DNA of 64,000 nt from Planctomycetaceae bacterium (GCA_019636285.1 JAHBXV010000011.1:62001-126000), one strand, 5' to 3'. Counted from the first letter of the stretch, positions 18,499 through 27,645 are shown. Notes: generated by a model not told the origin, from the sequence alone. A program made the numbers and translations.

Positions 18499-18894
18499 TC
18501 AGCCGTTGACACGGCGGCCCGGAGAGGCGGGACGCGGAGGAACGCGGCGAAACCATTCGATGAATGCCCACTGGAGGGCGACCCAATAACGGTCGTCCTC
18601 GAAATGAATCTGCACCAGCTCCCGTTCGTCAAACCAGCCCTCGACTTCAATCACCACGCTCCCGGCATCGCGAGCAATGACCGTGTACGCCCCCGCTCTG
18701 CGAAAGTCGTCCATCTCCATCCGATACCGCTTCGGCATCCAGTGAATGACCAGCTTCCCGAAGAGCGCGCGGAACTTCCTGTGGCTGGCGGGCGGACATG
18801 TCGGCAGCGGCTTCCAATGCCGAAACGTCCGGCGACGATCGGACTGCCAGGTTCCGAGCAGGCGCGGTTCTGTGAGGGTGGAGGATGATGGCAT
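18499..18894 (-). CDS. Conserved hypothetical protein
   Basis: The 131-aa product has LLGTWQSDRRRTFRHWK near the N-terminus and a central mixed alpha/beta domain with many aromatic residues (RYWVALQWAFIEWFRRV). No signal peptide or membrane segment is visible. The start at ATG 18894 has AGGAA at a 6-nt spacing, which supports it as a real gene. It resembles small planctomycete proteins of unknown function that I recall, where a TWxSD opening is common; that is memory, not a search. It is upstream of pilT in the same direction with a 129-base gap. Confidence 0.65.
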   Translation of the reverse strand: MPSSSTLTEPRLLGTWQSDRRRTFRHWKPLPTCPPASHRKFRALFGKLVIHWMPKRYRMEMDDFRRAGAYTVIARDAGSVVIEVEGWFDERELVQIHFEDDRYWVALQWAFIEWFRRVPPRPASPGRRVNG

Positions 18895-19755
18895 GTCGGT
18901 TCCTGAAGAAACGCCGCGTTCGAGAAACGCATTTCAGGGTAAGCTCGAACTGCTGGATCGAGAAGCCGTACTGGCGGCGTGAGTGAAGCAACCGGTCCGT
19001 TGTTGTGTGAGTTTTGAGAGTGCTCGATTCGCAAAGGCCCGTGTCGAAGAAGATTCCTGACTTGAACACGGAGAGCAATGACAAGCCGGGGCGATGAGGG
19101 GAATGGCATGGTTGAACGAACCAGCAGCGGCACACGATGTAATCCCCACCTCCCAGTTCTCCGAATCACTTGAGCTATCGCACTTCAGGTCCGCGTGAAC
19201 TCAAGCGATCAATGCGCTGCGAACCGTGCTATTGCATGGATTCCTGTTAGATGTCGCGGCAGGCAATTGAAAACTGACTAAGCTCTCGAGTGATTTCACG
19301 AATTCCCAGGCAATCCTTGCAGTTAGCGGCTTTGGCACGACAGTTGCCATTCCTGTCGGCTGTCGCTCGCATTGCCGCGACTCGTCGACCGATCGCAAGG
19401 AAGCCGACCTGCAAACGCGGGAGGCGGTCGACCAACTCAATGTCACGTTTCTCAGGCTGACTGTAGACACCAGAGGCTATTCATCCTCGGTTCGTCCCAT
19501 GTTCTCCCGGCGATTTCTCACCAGAGCGTCGACATGGCTGACGGTTCGCGGCCGGTCCCGACGACAGTGGAGTTCCTGAATCGGCCTCCGACAGATGCCA
19601 GTTGCCGGAATCGGTTGTTGAGTCTCGGCACCAGCCGCGCGTTCTTGCGGTGTTGTTGCCGTCGAGACCGACGGCTTTGTTTTCAGTTCATCCCAATCAC
19701 GGCGGTCGTCTGGTGCAGGCGACGCAATATCTACTCATTGAGAAAGGTCCGTCTC
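18895..19755. other. Long intergenic region upstream of the DUF1559 gene
   Basis: These 861 bases between the divergent hypothetical gene and the DUF1559 gene hold no convincing ORF. A plus-strand frame is open from 19372 into the DUF1559 gene, but residues before ATG 19756 are unlike the family. I see no palindromic repeat of the families found elsewhere. It may hold a long leader or a small RNA; nothing specific can be claimed. Confidence 0.45.
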
Positions 19756-20754
19756 ATGAAACGCCTGAAGTGCCCGACAAGTTCGAAGGGCTTCACGCTG
19801 ATCGAACTTCTGGTTGTCATCGCGATTATCGCCATTCTAATCGCGTTGTTGTTGCCCGCCGTGCAGCAGGCACGTGAAGCGGCCCGGAGAACCCAGTGCC
19901 GGAATAACCTCAAGCAGATCGGCCTGGCTCTGCACAATTACCACGACGTGTATTTGGTGTTCCCGCCGGGAGTGGTGCATAAATCGGGCAACCAGAACGT
20001 GGCCGCGATGGCATCGTATGGATGGGGGACGTTCCTTCTGCCGCAGCTTGAACAAGCCACGATGTTCAACGCGATGCAGGCAAATGGCACCGATCTTGAC
20101 GAACTGCTGCGCAATTCGGGAAACCCGGACGTTCAAAGCCTGCCGCTGACGACGCTGCCCTTCTACCGCTGCCCGTCGGACACTGCTCCCGATCTCAACA
20201 CTCGACGTGAATGGGACGCTCCCTACAGCCAGTTCTTTGGAGGGCAGCCCGTGCATTTGGCGACCTCCAACTACGTTGCCGTCTGCGGTTCGCGATGGTC
20301 CACGCCCGAACAATGGGTGGTGAGCGGAGTGGATCCCTATGGAACATTCTGGGGCGACAGCAAGGTGAGGTTCCGCGATGTCACGGACGGGCTGTCAAAC
20401 ACATTCATCATCGGCGAGCGAGACTGGGAACTGGGCTGGGCTGCCAACTGGGTGGGACAGCGCAATTACACCGGTACGGGCATCTGGGGGATGCGGCAGA
20501 ACCTGGCCATCCTCGATGTCAAAATCAACGACCCGCTACTCCAACCCAATGGCAATCCGGCCGTCACGCGAGGATTCAGCAGCCGACATGTCGGCGGGGC
20601 ACACTTTCTGTTTGGCGACGGAAGCGTGAAATTCCTCAGCGAAAACATCGAATTCAACAATGTTCAACCCGCACAACAGACCCCCAATGCCTCGTTGGGA
20701 ATGTTCCAGCGTCTCGGCCGACGAAATGACGGACTCGTTCTTGGGGAATTCTAA
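19756..20754 (+). CDS. DUF1559 pseudopilin-like protein
   Basis: The 332-aa product has a type IV pilin-like N-terminus: the leader MKRLKCPTSSKG precedes FTLIELLVVIAIIAILIALLLP, so prepilin peptidase processing after Gly12 is expected. The DUF1559 body follows with AREAARRTQCRNNLKQIGLA, the conserved CPSD region (FYRCPSDTAPD) and the C-terminal RHVGGAHFLFGDGSVKFLSE. DUF1559 proteins are greatly expanded in planctomycetes; their role is thought to be in surface fibres or secretion, but is not established. ATG 19756 is fixed by the leader. A small lipoprotein gene follows by 74 bases, a recurrent pairing. Confidence 0.93.
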   Translation: MKRLKCPTSSKGFTLIELLVVIAIIAILIALLLPAVQQAREAARRTQCRNNLKQIGLALHNYHDVYLVFPPGVVHKSGNQNVAAMASYGWGTFLLPQLEQATMFNAMQANGTDLDELLRNSGNPDVQSLPLTTLPFYRCPSDTAPDLNTRREWDAPYSQFFGGQPVHLATSNYVAVCGSRWSTPEQWVVSGVDPYGTFWGDSKVRFRDVTDGLSNTFIIGERDWELGWAANWVGQRNYTGTGIWGMRQNLAILDVKINDPLLQPNGNPAVTRGFSSRHVGGAHFLFGDGSVKFLSENIEFNNVQPAQQTPNASLGMFQRLGRRNDGLVLGEF

Positions 20755-20828
20755 CTTTTTCCAACTCAGATTCCCCCGGTCGTGTTAGTCGTTCCAAACA
20801 CTCGCCCGAATAGTAACGGAAATACTTC

Positions 20829-21269
20829 ATGTCTAGAAACACGTATGCCATCGTCCCACTCTTATCACTGACCGTGCTGATGGCTGGCGGTTGCGGTCGC
20901 AAGGGCCAGGAACTGGGCTATGTCACGGGAACAATCACATTGAATGGAAGCCCGGTTCCCTTTGCCTTTGTCCAGTTTCAACCGATCGATCCACCGGGAA
21001 CTTATGGGTCCGCCTACGCCGACCCCAAGGGGCAATACGAGTTGGAGTTCACCAAGTCATCCAAGGGGGCGCCGCTCGGCAAGCATGAAGTCACCATTCG
21101 GACACCAAACAAGGACGAAATCCAGATCGAGGATGAAGCGACCGGGAAAATGGTCCTACCAGACCTTCCTCCCGGCTTTGTCGAAAAACTGGAGAAACGA
21201 TTCGCGGCAACTGTCGAACCGGGAAGCAACTCGATCGACTTCGAACTTTCGAATCCAGGATTGAAGTGA
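20829..21269 (+). CDS. Lipoprotein with carboxypeptidase-regulatory-like fold
   Basis: The 146-aa product has a signal peptide with the lipobox-like MAGGC (Cys22). The rest (YVTGTITLNGSPVPFAFVQF...GSAYADPKGQYELEF) matches the beta-sandwich pattern of carboxypeptidase regulatory-like domains. It lies 74 bases after the DUF1559 gene in the same direction. This DUF1559-lipoprotein pair is frequent in planctomycetes, and a common envelope function is inferred. The exact binding partner is unknown. Confidence 0.82.
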   Translation: MSRNTYAIVPLLSLTVLMAGGCGRKGQELGYVTGTITLNGSPVPFAFVQFQPIDPPGTYGSAYADPKGQYELEFTKSSKGAPLGKHEVTIRTPNKDEIQIEDEATGKMVLPDLPPGFVEKLEKRFAATVEPGSNSIDFELSNPGLK

Positions 21270-21275
21270 ATCGTC

Positions 21276-21317
21276 GGGTGCCAGGTTCCAATGCTGGGCA
21301 ATTCAGTAGTGGCACCC
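21276..21317. other. Inverted repeat after the lipoprotein gene
   Basis: GGGTGCCA (21276-21283) and TGGCACCC (21310-21317) form an 8-bp stem seven bases after the lipoprotein stop codon. The ends are like those of family C, but the loop is unrelated. There is no T-run, so termination is uncertain. Confidence 0.5.
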
Positions 21318-21334
21318 TGCGGAAACCGACTTTC

Positions 21335-22096
21335 CTAACCCTCCTCCAACGCAAATCGCACCCGGCATGTCACGTAAATCGTCCGCGTCGGGCGTTGCAG
21401 GGTTGGCTCGGGCTCACTGTCTGCACCGGCTGCGGCGAGACGGACGCTGCCACCCTTCGCGAACCGAGAATAATCGCCGTTCCAGTCTTCGTCGCCGGCG
21501 AAGCCGGAATTGCGCTTGGCCTGTTTCCCTTCTTCCACCGAAAGAACCTCCCCGAGACGGCCGTTCATGGCGGCGGCTAAACGAGATGCCTTTACCCTGG
21601 CTTCGGTGAAAGCTTCGATCAGCGCGGTTGCTTTGCCATCGCTTTCGTTCGCGAATTCGGGCTGCCGCATCTGCACCGAGACCGTCTTCCGGTCCCGGTC
21701 GCGAGATTGAAGGGGTTCGAGCCGTTCCAGGGCATGGCTCAGCCTGCCGAAGTCTTCGACCTTCAGAAGGAGCTTTCGCGTTGCCGTCTGGCCGACTTGC
21801 TTCTTCCAATGCCACGGGCGGTGGACGTCCAGGCCTCCTTCGACAAACTCCGTATCGTCGAGGCCGGTGCTGCGAAGGACCGCTAGCGCCTCCTCGCGCA
21901 GTTCGCCGACCTCCCGGAGGGCCGTCTCTTCTTTCGCGGCGCGAACTTCGAGCGTTACCTCGGCAAGGAACCGTGCGGCGGTTTCTTCGAAGCGTCCTTC
22001 TCCAATCACCTCGATGTAACGATCCACGAGTGCCCCTTTGCTACGCGATGGAAGAGCTGGCCGTTCGTCGCCAAAGAGAATCGAATCATGACGCAC
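21335..22096 (-). CDS. SIMPL (DUF541) domain protein
   Basis: The 253-aa product resembles the SIMPL/DUF541 family (E. coli YggE, human IRAKBP1-like). The supporting features are the opening VIGEGRFEETAARFLAEVTL, the helix ARVKASRLAAAMNGRLGEVL, and the closing strand TIYVTCRVRFALEEG. The family forms oligomeric periplasmic or cytoplasmic proteins of poorly defined role. The reading frame begins with GTG at 22096; a later GTG at the ALVDRYIEV position would fit the domain edge better, so the start is uncertain. No signal peptide is visible. The gene is convergent with the lipoprotein gene. Confidence 0.7.
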   Translation of the reverse strand: MRHDSILFGDERPALPSRSKGALVDRYIEVIGEGRFEETAARFLAEVTLEVRAAKEETALREVGELREEALAVLRSTGLDDTEFVEGGLDVHRPWHWKKQVGQTATRKLLLKVEDFGRLSHALERLEPLQSRDRDRKTVSVQMRQPEFANESDGKATALIEAFTEARVKASRLAAAMNGRLGEVLSVEEGKQAKRNSGFAGDEDWNGDYSRFAKGGSVRLAAAGADSEPEPTLQRPTRTIYVTCRVRFALEEG

Positions 22097-22301
22097 CGAA
22101 ACGAAAGGCGGAATGATTCTAACACAGCTTCCGTGAAGGAAGTCCCGGACAACGTTCTGACGTGGACTCTGAGGTCGGAGCCTGGCTCCGAGTTGAATTC
22201 GGACGAATCTGGCCTCACCAGGACGTAGAATGGAATGCCAGTTGTCGCCGGTTTTGCGAGCAGCCGTGCCGATTCCCGCTTTTGTCCTGGGTCACGTTCC
22301 G

Positions 22302-23498
22302 ATGCGATTCCATCCTGCGCGCGAGGAGATTTTCCCCAAAACGGCGAAGAGTTCCTCGCCCGTGCTTTGGTCAACGTTCGTCTGGGCGTTGCTGACGGCA
22401 GTTGCGATTGGCGATGACAGGCCGACCGATCTGACCGACAAGATCGGCATCGCTCGCGCGTACCAACGGGGCCTCGCGTGGGTGCTGGACCAGCAGGCTG
22501 CTGATGGGGGCTGGCATTCGGAGACGTACGGCATCATGCGCGGCGGCGCGGGGAATACCGCCCAGGTTGTCTGGGCGTTGTCGCATCGACCGGGACCGTG
22601 GAGCGAACGGGAAGACGAAGCCTATCAGCGCGGCCTGGTCTTTCTGACGAGCCATCTGGACGAGTTCGGACTGGTTCGCGGGTCCGAGTCCGTGGCTGAC
22701 TTTCCGGTTCCGGCGACCGCACTCACGTTGACCGCGATCGCCAATCGTCCGCCGCGCACGAATTCCCCTGCCCGTCAGAAAATGATCGACGGGCTGATCC
22801 GCGCGCAGCGGCGATCCGGGAAAGTCGGCGGGATGGATGACCGCGGCTGGGGCGGCTGGGGGATGTTCGCCGATTCCGGCGTCACAAATCTCTCCGCGAC
22901 GGCGCAAGCATTGGCGGCGCTGAACGCGACAGGATCGCTGACGCCCGAGGTCCGGGACAACGCCTTGGCCTATCTCGCCCGGATGCAGCATGGCGAGACG
23001 ATTGACGGCGATTCGGGCGGGTTCTTTTTCACGCCGCAACCCGATCACCCGCTGAATAAGGCCGGGTGGGTCGAGAACTCCGACGGAACGATTCGGGCGC
23101 GGGCGACCGTCAGTTCGACCTGCGACGGTCTTGCCGCTCTCCTGGCCTGCGGTGTTCCTGCCGACGATCGGCGAGCTGTCGCCGCTAGGAACTGGCTGAT
23201 TCGGGCTGCAATGGCAGACGGACAGGTGAGCGCGGACGGGAGCGTCACTCGGCTCGATTTTCGTCGCGGACTGGAGTTCTATGAAGCCGCCGCGTGGTCA
23301 CGCATCTGGACGGTAATCGACGATCCGCGAATCGCTGACCAGCGGCGGAAAATCGTCGCCTCGCTCGTTCGACAACAATCGCCGGATGGCTTCTGGCAGA
23401 ATTCACATCCCAGCATGCGCGAGGATGATCCGCTGATTGCGACGGCGTTCGCGCTCTCGGTACTCGGGCCGGAGCTGATTATAGATCCGAAACCGTGA
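22302..23498 (+). CDS. Secreted prenyltransferase/squalene-cyclase-like repeat protein A
   Basis: The 398-aa product has a hydrophobic segment (VLWSTFVWALLTAVAIG, about 25-41). It is followed by alpha-alpha repeats of the prenyltransferase/squalene oxidase type: QQAADGGWHSETYGIMRGG, IRAQRRSGKVGGMDDRGWGG, and VRQQSPDGFWQNSHP. The acidic DxDD cyclase motif is not visible, so hopanoid cyclisation is unlikely; planctomycetes have many such secreted repeat proteins of unknown role. ATG 22302 is one choice; ATG 22230 with AGGAC upstream is an alternative. Its last 20 bases overlap the convergent gene, which has the same fold. Confidence 0.75.
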   Translation: MRFHPAREEIFPKTAKSSSPVLWSTFVWALLTAVAIGDDRPTDLTDKIGIARAYQRGLAWVLDQQAADGGWHSETYGIMRGGAGNTAQVVWALSHRPGPWSEREDEAYQRGLVFLTSHLDEFGLVRGSESVADFPVPATALTLTAIANRPPRTNSPARQKMIDGLIRAQRRSGKVGGMDDRGWGGWGMFADSGVTNLSATAQALAALNATGSLTPEVRDNALAYLARMQHGETIDGDSGGFFFTPQPDHPLNKAGWVENSDGTIRARATVSSTCDGLAALLACGVPADDRRAVAARNWLIRAAMADGQVSADGSVTRLDFRRGLEFYEAAAWSRIWTVIDDPRIADQRRKIVASLVRQQSPDGFWQNSHPSMREDDPLIATAFALSVLGPELIIDPKP

Positions 23499-24627
23499 GG
23501 TACTGGTTCGGAGCCATCAGCGTCAGGAGGACGGCCGCCGTGCAGAATGTTCGCGCGGTGATGCAATGGTGGCCCGACCAGCTTCCGTCGCGATTCTGGT
23601 GGCGAATGAGCTTCTCCGAGACATTGGGATACCACGTCTTCCACTCGTTCTTCGGCTGTTGCAGCAGGCACTCGGTCACCAGGTAGAACGACAGGTATTC
23701 TTCGCCCCCGGCATGCACGAACGGTCGGTCATCGTCGCGGGCGATGGCGACCATCCGCTGAACGCATTCCTGAAACGCCGGTTCATTGCGCAGCCGCAAC
23801 GAATGGAGCACGCGGACGCCGGAGGCTTCCTTATAGAAGTTGTGCATCCAGTCTTGCTCATTCGCAGTGTGCGTCTCCAGCTTTTTGAGCAGGGCTTTCC
23901 CGGCCCGTTCAGCAGACGCTTCCACTCGCATGCCACAGGCGCTGCTGGCCCGCAGGCTCTCCCAGCCCAGCACGGTTCCCAGAACCGGAGCCCAGCTCTC
24001 GTCGCCCCACGTTCCATCTTCGCCCTGCGACCGGGAAATCGTATCAACGAGCCCCTGCAGGGCGGCTCGCACTTCCTTGTCGCTGTAGCCCGATTCTCCC
24101 AGCACCTGGCTCAGGAACAAAGCCGACAGAAAGACATCCGCGTTGTGGCCGATCTTTCGCTGTACGAGCGTCTGCAGGCCGTTTCCGCCGTTGCGGCGAT
24201 ATTCCACTTGGACCAGGACAGAATCGAGAATCGACTCCAACTGATCGGCATGGGGACCGGTCGAGAGCGTGTTACCTTCCGCCAGCAGCGCGAGGCCCAC
24301 GATCGCGGTGCAGCCCAGGTCGGGGGGTTGATTCAAATCGGTTCCGACGCCGCGGCGCTGAATCGCGGAAATCAGCCATTCCATCCCCCGATCAATCGAT
24401 CGCCGCCCGGCTGGCGAAATCTTCGCCGGATTTCCGTCTTCCAGAACCACTCGTGAATCCGGAGGATCGGCATGCACTCTGCATGCGCTGTCGAATACAG
24501 ATGAAAGACCGAGCACGTGTGCCACGCCCAACAACACGGCCAGGAACCGGCGCGCGCGGTGCCGCCGAGTGCGTACAGCGCGAGAAGACGTCCTTGTTCG
24601 TTCTTCGCGAATACTGCGGAGAGGCAT
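23479..24627 (-). CDS. Secreted prenyltransferase/squalene-cyclase-like repeat protein B
   Basis: The 382-aa product has a basic N-region and a hydrophobic segment (RRFLAVLLGVAHVLGLSSV). Alpha-alpha toroid repeats follow, with SRSQGEDGTWGDESWAP and HQNRDGSWSGHHCITA as the clearest units. No DxDD catalytic motif is seen. The 3' end overlaps the gene on the other strand by 20 bases, so the two repeat-fold genes are tail to tail and their transcripts could interfere. ATG 24627 is the only start that keeps the signal sequence. The role is unknown. Confidence 0.75.
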   Translation of the reverse strand: MPLRSIREERTRTSSRAVRTRRHRARRFLAVLLGVAHVLGLSSVFDSACRVHADPPDSRVVLEDGNPAKISPAGRRSIDRGMEWLISAIQRRGVGTDLNQPPDLGCTAIVGLALLAEGNTLSTGPHADQLESILDSVLVQVEYRRNGGNGLQTLVQRKIGHNADVFLSALFLSQVLGESGYSDKEVRAALQGLVDTISRSQGEDGTWGDESWAPVLGTVLGWESLRASSACGMRVEASAERAGKALLKKLETHTANEQDWMHNFYKEASGVRVLHSLRLRNEPAFQECVQRMVAIARDDDRPFVHAGGEEYLSFYLVTECLLQQPKNEWKTWYPNVSEKLIRHQNRDGSWSGHHCITARTFCTAAVLLTLMAPNQYLTVSDL

Positions 24628-24629
24628 GC

Positions 24630-24815
24630 ATGACTCCCGTAAAAACCTGTCGACTGCTGCTTGTCACTTTCATCCTGGCACGCACAGCCATTGCAGAGCA
24701 AATCCCGGACCACGAACCGGGGGGGCGAGTGGAACACAGGACGGCGTACTGGCAGCGAAGGTGGCAACTGATAAAGATGTTCGTGGCCGATCTCCATGAC
24801 TTCCCCAGAAAGTGA
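24630..24815 (+). CDS. Possible small secreted protein
   Basis: A 61-codon frame opens at ATG 24630 after GGAGAGG (24618-24624). It encodes a hydrophobic signal-like start (CRLLLVTFILARTAIAEQ) followed by a basic-aromatic tail (WQRRWQLIKMFVADLHDF). The stop lies three bases before the SGNH hydrolase start, so translational coupling is possible. Against it, the start is two bases from the divergent start codon of the neighbouring gene, and no homology is recognised. Confidence 0.35.
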   Translation: MTPVKTCRLLLVTFILARTAIAEQIPDHEPGGRVEHRTAYWQRRWQLIKMFVADLHDFPRK

Positions 24816-24818
24816 CGA

Positions 24819-25676
24819 ATGATGCCGTTGCGTCCCCTGCTGAATGTTCCCAGCCCATCGAGAATCTCGGCTGCTGTACGAAGCTTCTTGCTGATCGCGG
24901 TATTCGCCTCGCTTTCATGGGTCGGGCGACCCGTACATGCCGAGCATGACGGCAAGATTCAGGTGCTGCTGCTGGGGGACAGCACGACGGAAGGGAGCAT
25001 TCCCCGCGTGCTTAAACCGGCGGGGCCGCATCTGGAGCAGGTCATTGAGCAGCTATTGGCAGCCGAGGGGAACCTGCCGCCGGTGCATGTCATCAACGTG
25101 GCCCTCAGCGGCGAGTACATTCATCGCCTGCTGGATACCGGCCGTTATGACCAGGTCGCCGCGAAGTTGCCGGGGATCGATTATGTTTTCATTCGCTATG
25201 GTCTGAACGACCGCGGGCGTCGCGAAGAGTTCGCCACGAATTTCCCCGCCGACTTTCACAAGCTGATCGCCCGGCTGCGGCAGGATCATCCCCAGGCGAA
25301 AATCATTCCCATGACGGTGATCCCCTACTTCGACGAAGCCGCCAGCAACGAAGTCAACTCGCTTGTCCGGCAAGTCGCCGATAAGGAACAGTTGCCGCTG
25401 TTCGACATCTACCCGGCCTATGCCCAGGCCCTGGCGGAGCAAGGCCCGAACTCGCTCAACTACCGCCGCTATCCCGTGGACAAGGTGCCGGAGAAATACC
25501 GAGAGTTCGTGAAGCCCTACGTGAGCGGCGAGCGCGTGGTGGTGATGGACAACGAACTCGACGGCCTCTTCGGCCACCTCCCCGGCTGGTACGGCGACCG
25601 CCATCCGAATCTTGCGGGATATAACGTGATCGCGAGAGAGACGGCGAAGTATCTGGCGGCGGAGTTGGGGAAGTAG
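24819..25676 (+). CDS. Secreted SGNH/GDSL hydrolase
   Basis: The 285-aa product has a signal-like hydrophobic segment (AVRSFLLIAVFASLSWVG). The SGNH block I nucleophile is in VLLLGDSTTEGS (Ser in GDST), block III is YVFIRYGLNDRG (Asn), and block V is DRHPNLAGYN (Asp and His). This marks an esterase or acetyl-esterase type lipase fold acting outside the cytoplasm, perhaps on acetylated polysaccharides; the substrate is not shown. ATG 24819 and 24822 are adjacent choices. It follows the possible small gene by three bases. Confidence 0.85.
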   Translation: MMPLRPLLNVPSPSRISAAVRSFLLIAVFASLSWVGRPVHAEHDGKIQVLLLGDSTTEGSIPRVLKPAGPHLEQVIEQLLAAEGNLPPVHVINVALSGEYIHRLLDTGRYDQVAAKLPGIDYVFIRYGLNDRGRREEFATNFPADFHKLIARLRQDHPQAKIIPMTVIPYFDEAASNEVNSLVRQVADKEQLPLFDIYPAYAQALAEQGPNSLNYRRYPVDKVPEKYREFVKPYVSGERVVVMDNELDGLFGHLPGWYGDRHPNLAGYNVIARETAKYLAAELGK

Positions 25677-25724
25677 CGACTGGCTCAGTCTGGTATTGAG
25701 CCGGTAGGCCACAAAGGGAGACGG

Positions 25725-26471
25725 ATGTCCGAGTTTCGAATCGCGGCTGCGCAGGTTCCATCACTCCGTGGAGAGATCGAGCGGAACGTCGAGACGCACA
25801 TTGCGGCCGTGAAGGCAGCGGCCGCGATGGGTGTGTCGATCCTCGTGTTCCCGGAACTCTCGCTCACCGGCTACGAACCGGAGTTGGCCGCGACGCAGGC
25901 CCTCGCGCTTGACGACACTCGCCTCTCTCGATTCAGCGTGCTTGCTCAGCGGCACCGAATGCACCTCGTCGTCGGCGCGCCGCTGGCGAATGGTGACGGG
26001 AAACCCGGTCTCGGCGCAATTCTCTTCGGCCCCAACGGAACGCGACAGACCTATGCCAAAATGCACCTCGGCGGCACCGAGCCGAACTATTTCGCGCCCG
26101 GCGAAAAGCCGCTCATGTTCGCGTCCCACGGGCAGAAGGTCGGATTATCCATCTGTGCCGACTCGTCCGCTCCGAGCCACCCGGAGACTTATGCGTCCCT
26201 CGGCGCGGCCGTGTACGCAGCCGGAGTCTTTCTGAACGCTGAGTGGTACGCCTCCGATGCCCCGCGACTCGCGGGCTACGCATCCCGCCATCGGCTGCTA
26301 GTCGTGATGGCCAACCACGCGGCCTCGGTCGGCACATATACGTCGGTCGGTCGCAGCGCGGTCTGGACTCCGGATGGCGAGCTGCTTACTCAAGCGACCG
26401 GTGACGAGGACGTGCTGGTGATTGCGACGTACGAATGCGGTTCATGGCGGGCCGAGGTGTGTGGCCTTTGA
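25725..26471 (+). CDS. Carbon-nitrogen hydrolase (nitrilase superfamily)
   Basis: The 248-aa product holds the catalytic Glu-Lys-Cys triad of the superfamily: Glu44 in FPELSLTGYEP, Lys112 in YAKMHLGG, and Cys144 in SICADSS. Reactions in this family hydrolyse amides or nitriles; the substrate cannot be fixed from sequence. No signal peptide is present, so the protein is cytoplasmic. The length is near the minimal family size. It lies 48 bases behind the SGNH hydrolase in the same direction, perhaps in one transcript. Confidence 0.87.
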   Translation: MSEFRIAAAQVPSLRGEIERNVETHIAAVKAAAAMGVSILVFPELSLTGYEPELAATQALALDDTRLSRFSVLAQRHRMHLVVGAPLANGDGKPGLGAILFGPNGTRQTYAKMHLGGTEPNYFAPGEKPLMFASHGQKVGLSICADSSAPSHPETYASLGAAVYAAGVFLNAEWYASDAPRLAGYASRHRLLVVMANHAASVGTYTSVGRSAVWTPDGELLTQATGDEDVLVIATYECGSWRAEVCGL

Positions 26472-26535
26472 GTAGCTACTGGACTCGTCTCCGCGCCGTG
26501 CGTACGGTCACCTTTTGGCAAGAATCCTATTCCGA

Positions 26536-27645
26536 TCAGTCCGTCATGATCTCGCAGAAATAGATTTTTGGCTTCAACGCCCTGACGGCTTCGCGGCTGA
26601 CTTGTGTTCCCTTGAGAAACAGAAATCGTAGACTATCGAGTTTCTCCAGTGAGGAAAGTCCGACGTCGGTTACCGATGTATTCTCCAGATGGAATTCCTC
26701 CAGGCGAGGTTTCCTATCAAGCCCCAAAACAGCGGTGTTGGTCAATTGGGTTCCCGAAAGATCGAGAGTCTCCAGCTTCGGCATGTCTGCAATAACTTCC
26801 AGACCCGTGTCCGTTACTCGGGGACAATGGATCGTCAAGAATCGCAGGTCTCGATGGGACTTCAAAAATGCTAACCCCGCGTCCGTGACTTCGTTTGAAA
26901 TGATCGTCAGGTTCTCAACCGTTGGGAAGATCACAGTCAATTCGACATCAGCGTCCTGAAACTCGCGTAGTTGGTGTTGTCCATGAAACATCGCATAAAA
27001 GGGGTCCGAGTCACCGCCGCCCAGCCGAATGATGGTTGGATTCGGGGCGTGACCGGGAGTGACGTCGATCCCGGTGGCAACTCCGCCAGCCTGTTCAATC
27101 TTCTGGATGGCGGACTTTTGCAGCGCCGCGATACGTTCCGCTTCTCGTACCGAGACGAAGTACCATCCAACCTGAAAAGCCGCGACGGCTCCGACAAAGC
27201 AGAAAAAGAGCACATAGGCGACGGTTTGCCGCGCGCGACGCGCCGGAATGGTCTCTTCGCGGCCGTCATCAGGCTTTGCTGAAGCTCCGATTGCGGAATC
27301 ATCCCCGCAAAGTTCAGGAGGTACAACTTCCGGCAATCGGTAACTGCGAAGTGCGTTGGTCAGAAACAGAACGCCGACGACGGCGAATGTGCCATTCATG
27401 AGAACGCCCTGGGGGACTCCTTGCAACAAGGCGATGATTGCAGAAATTCCTCCGAAGAAAGCCACCGCCGCCCCCACGGCTCCCATGGAGACCGCACCCC
27501 ACAGAGGCATTGGCAGTTTGTAGATGGTCTGACAAACGTGACACTGCCGATCACTGCGAAATGCCGCGATCGAGGCGGGTCGGACAGCAATCGACTCCGC
27601 TGAACCACAGTTTGGGCATCGTCGACACACTGGCCGATTTGGCAT
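26536..27645 (-). CDS. Membrane protein with zinc-ribbon start and leucine-rich repeats
   Basis: The 369-aa product begins with two CxxC pairs (CRRCPNC and CHVC), a zinc-ribbon-like start. Two hydrophobic spans follow around residues 48-100, and a third lies in VAYVLFFCFVGAVAAFQVGW. The C-terminal third has leucine-rich repeats of about 23 residues (NEVTDAGLAFLKSHRDLRFL, VTDTGLEVIADMPKLETLDL and two more). The architecture suggests a membrane-anchored interaction protein; the role is unknown. The start has GGAGGG in the leader. It sits next to a family A repeat. Confidence 0.78.
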   Translation of the reverse strand: MPNRPVCRRCPNCGSAESIAVRPASIAAFRSDRQCHVCQTIYKLPMPLWGAVSMGAVGAAVAFFGGISAIIALLQGVPQGVLMNGTFAVVGVLFLTNALRSYRLPEVVPPELCGDDSAIGASAKPDDGREETIPARRARQTVAYVLFFCFVGAVAAFQVGWYFVSVREAERIAALQKSAIQKIEQAGGVATGIDVTPGHAPNPTIIRLGGGDSDPFYAMFHGQHQLREFQDADVELTVIFPTVENLTIISNEVTDAGLAFLKSHRDLRFLTIHCPRVTDTGLEVIADMPKLETLDLSGTQLTNTAVLGLDRKPRLEEFHLENTSVTDVGLSSLEKLDSLRFLFLKGTQVSREAVRALKPKIYFCEIMTD

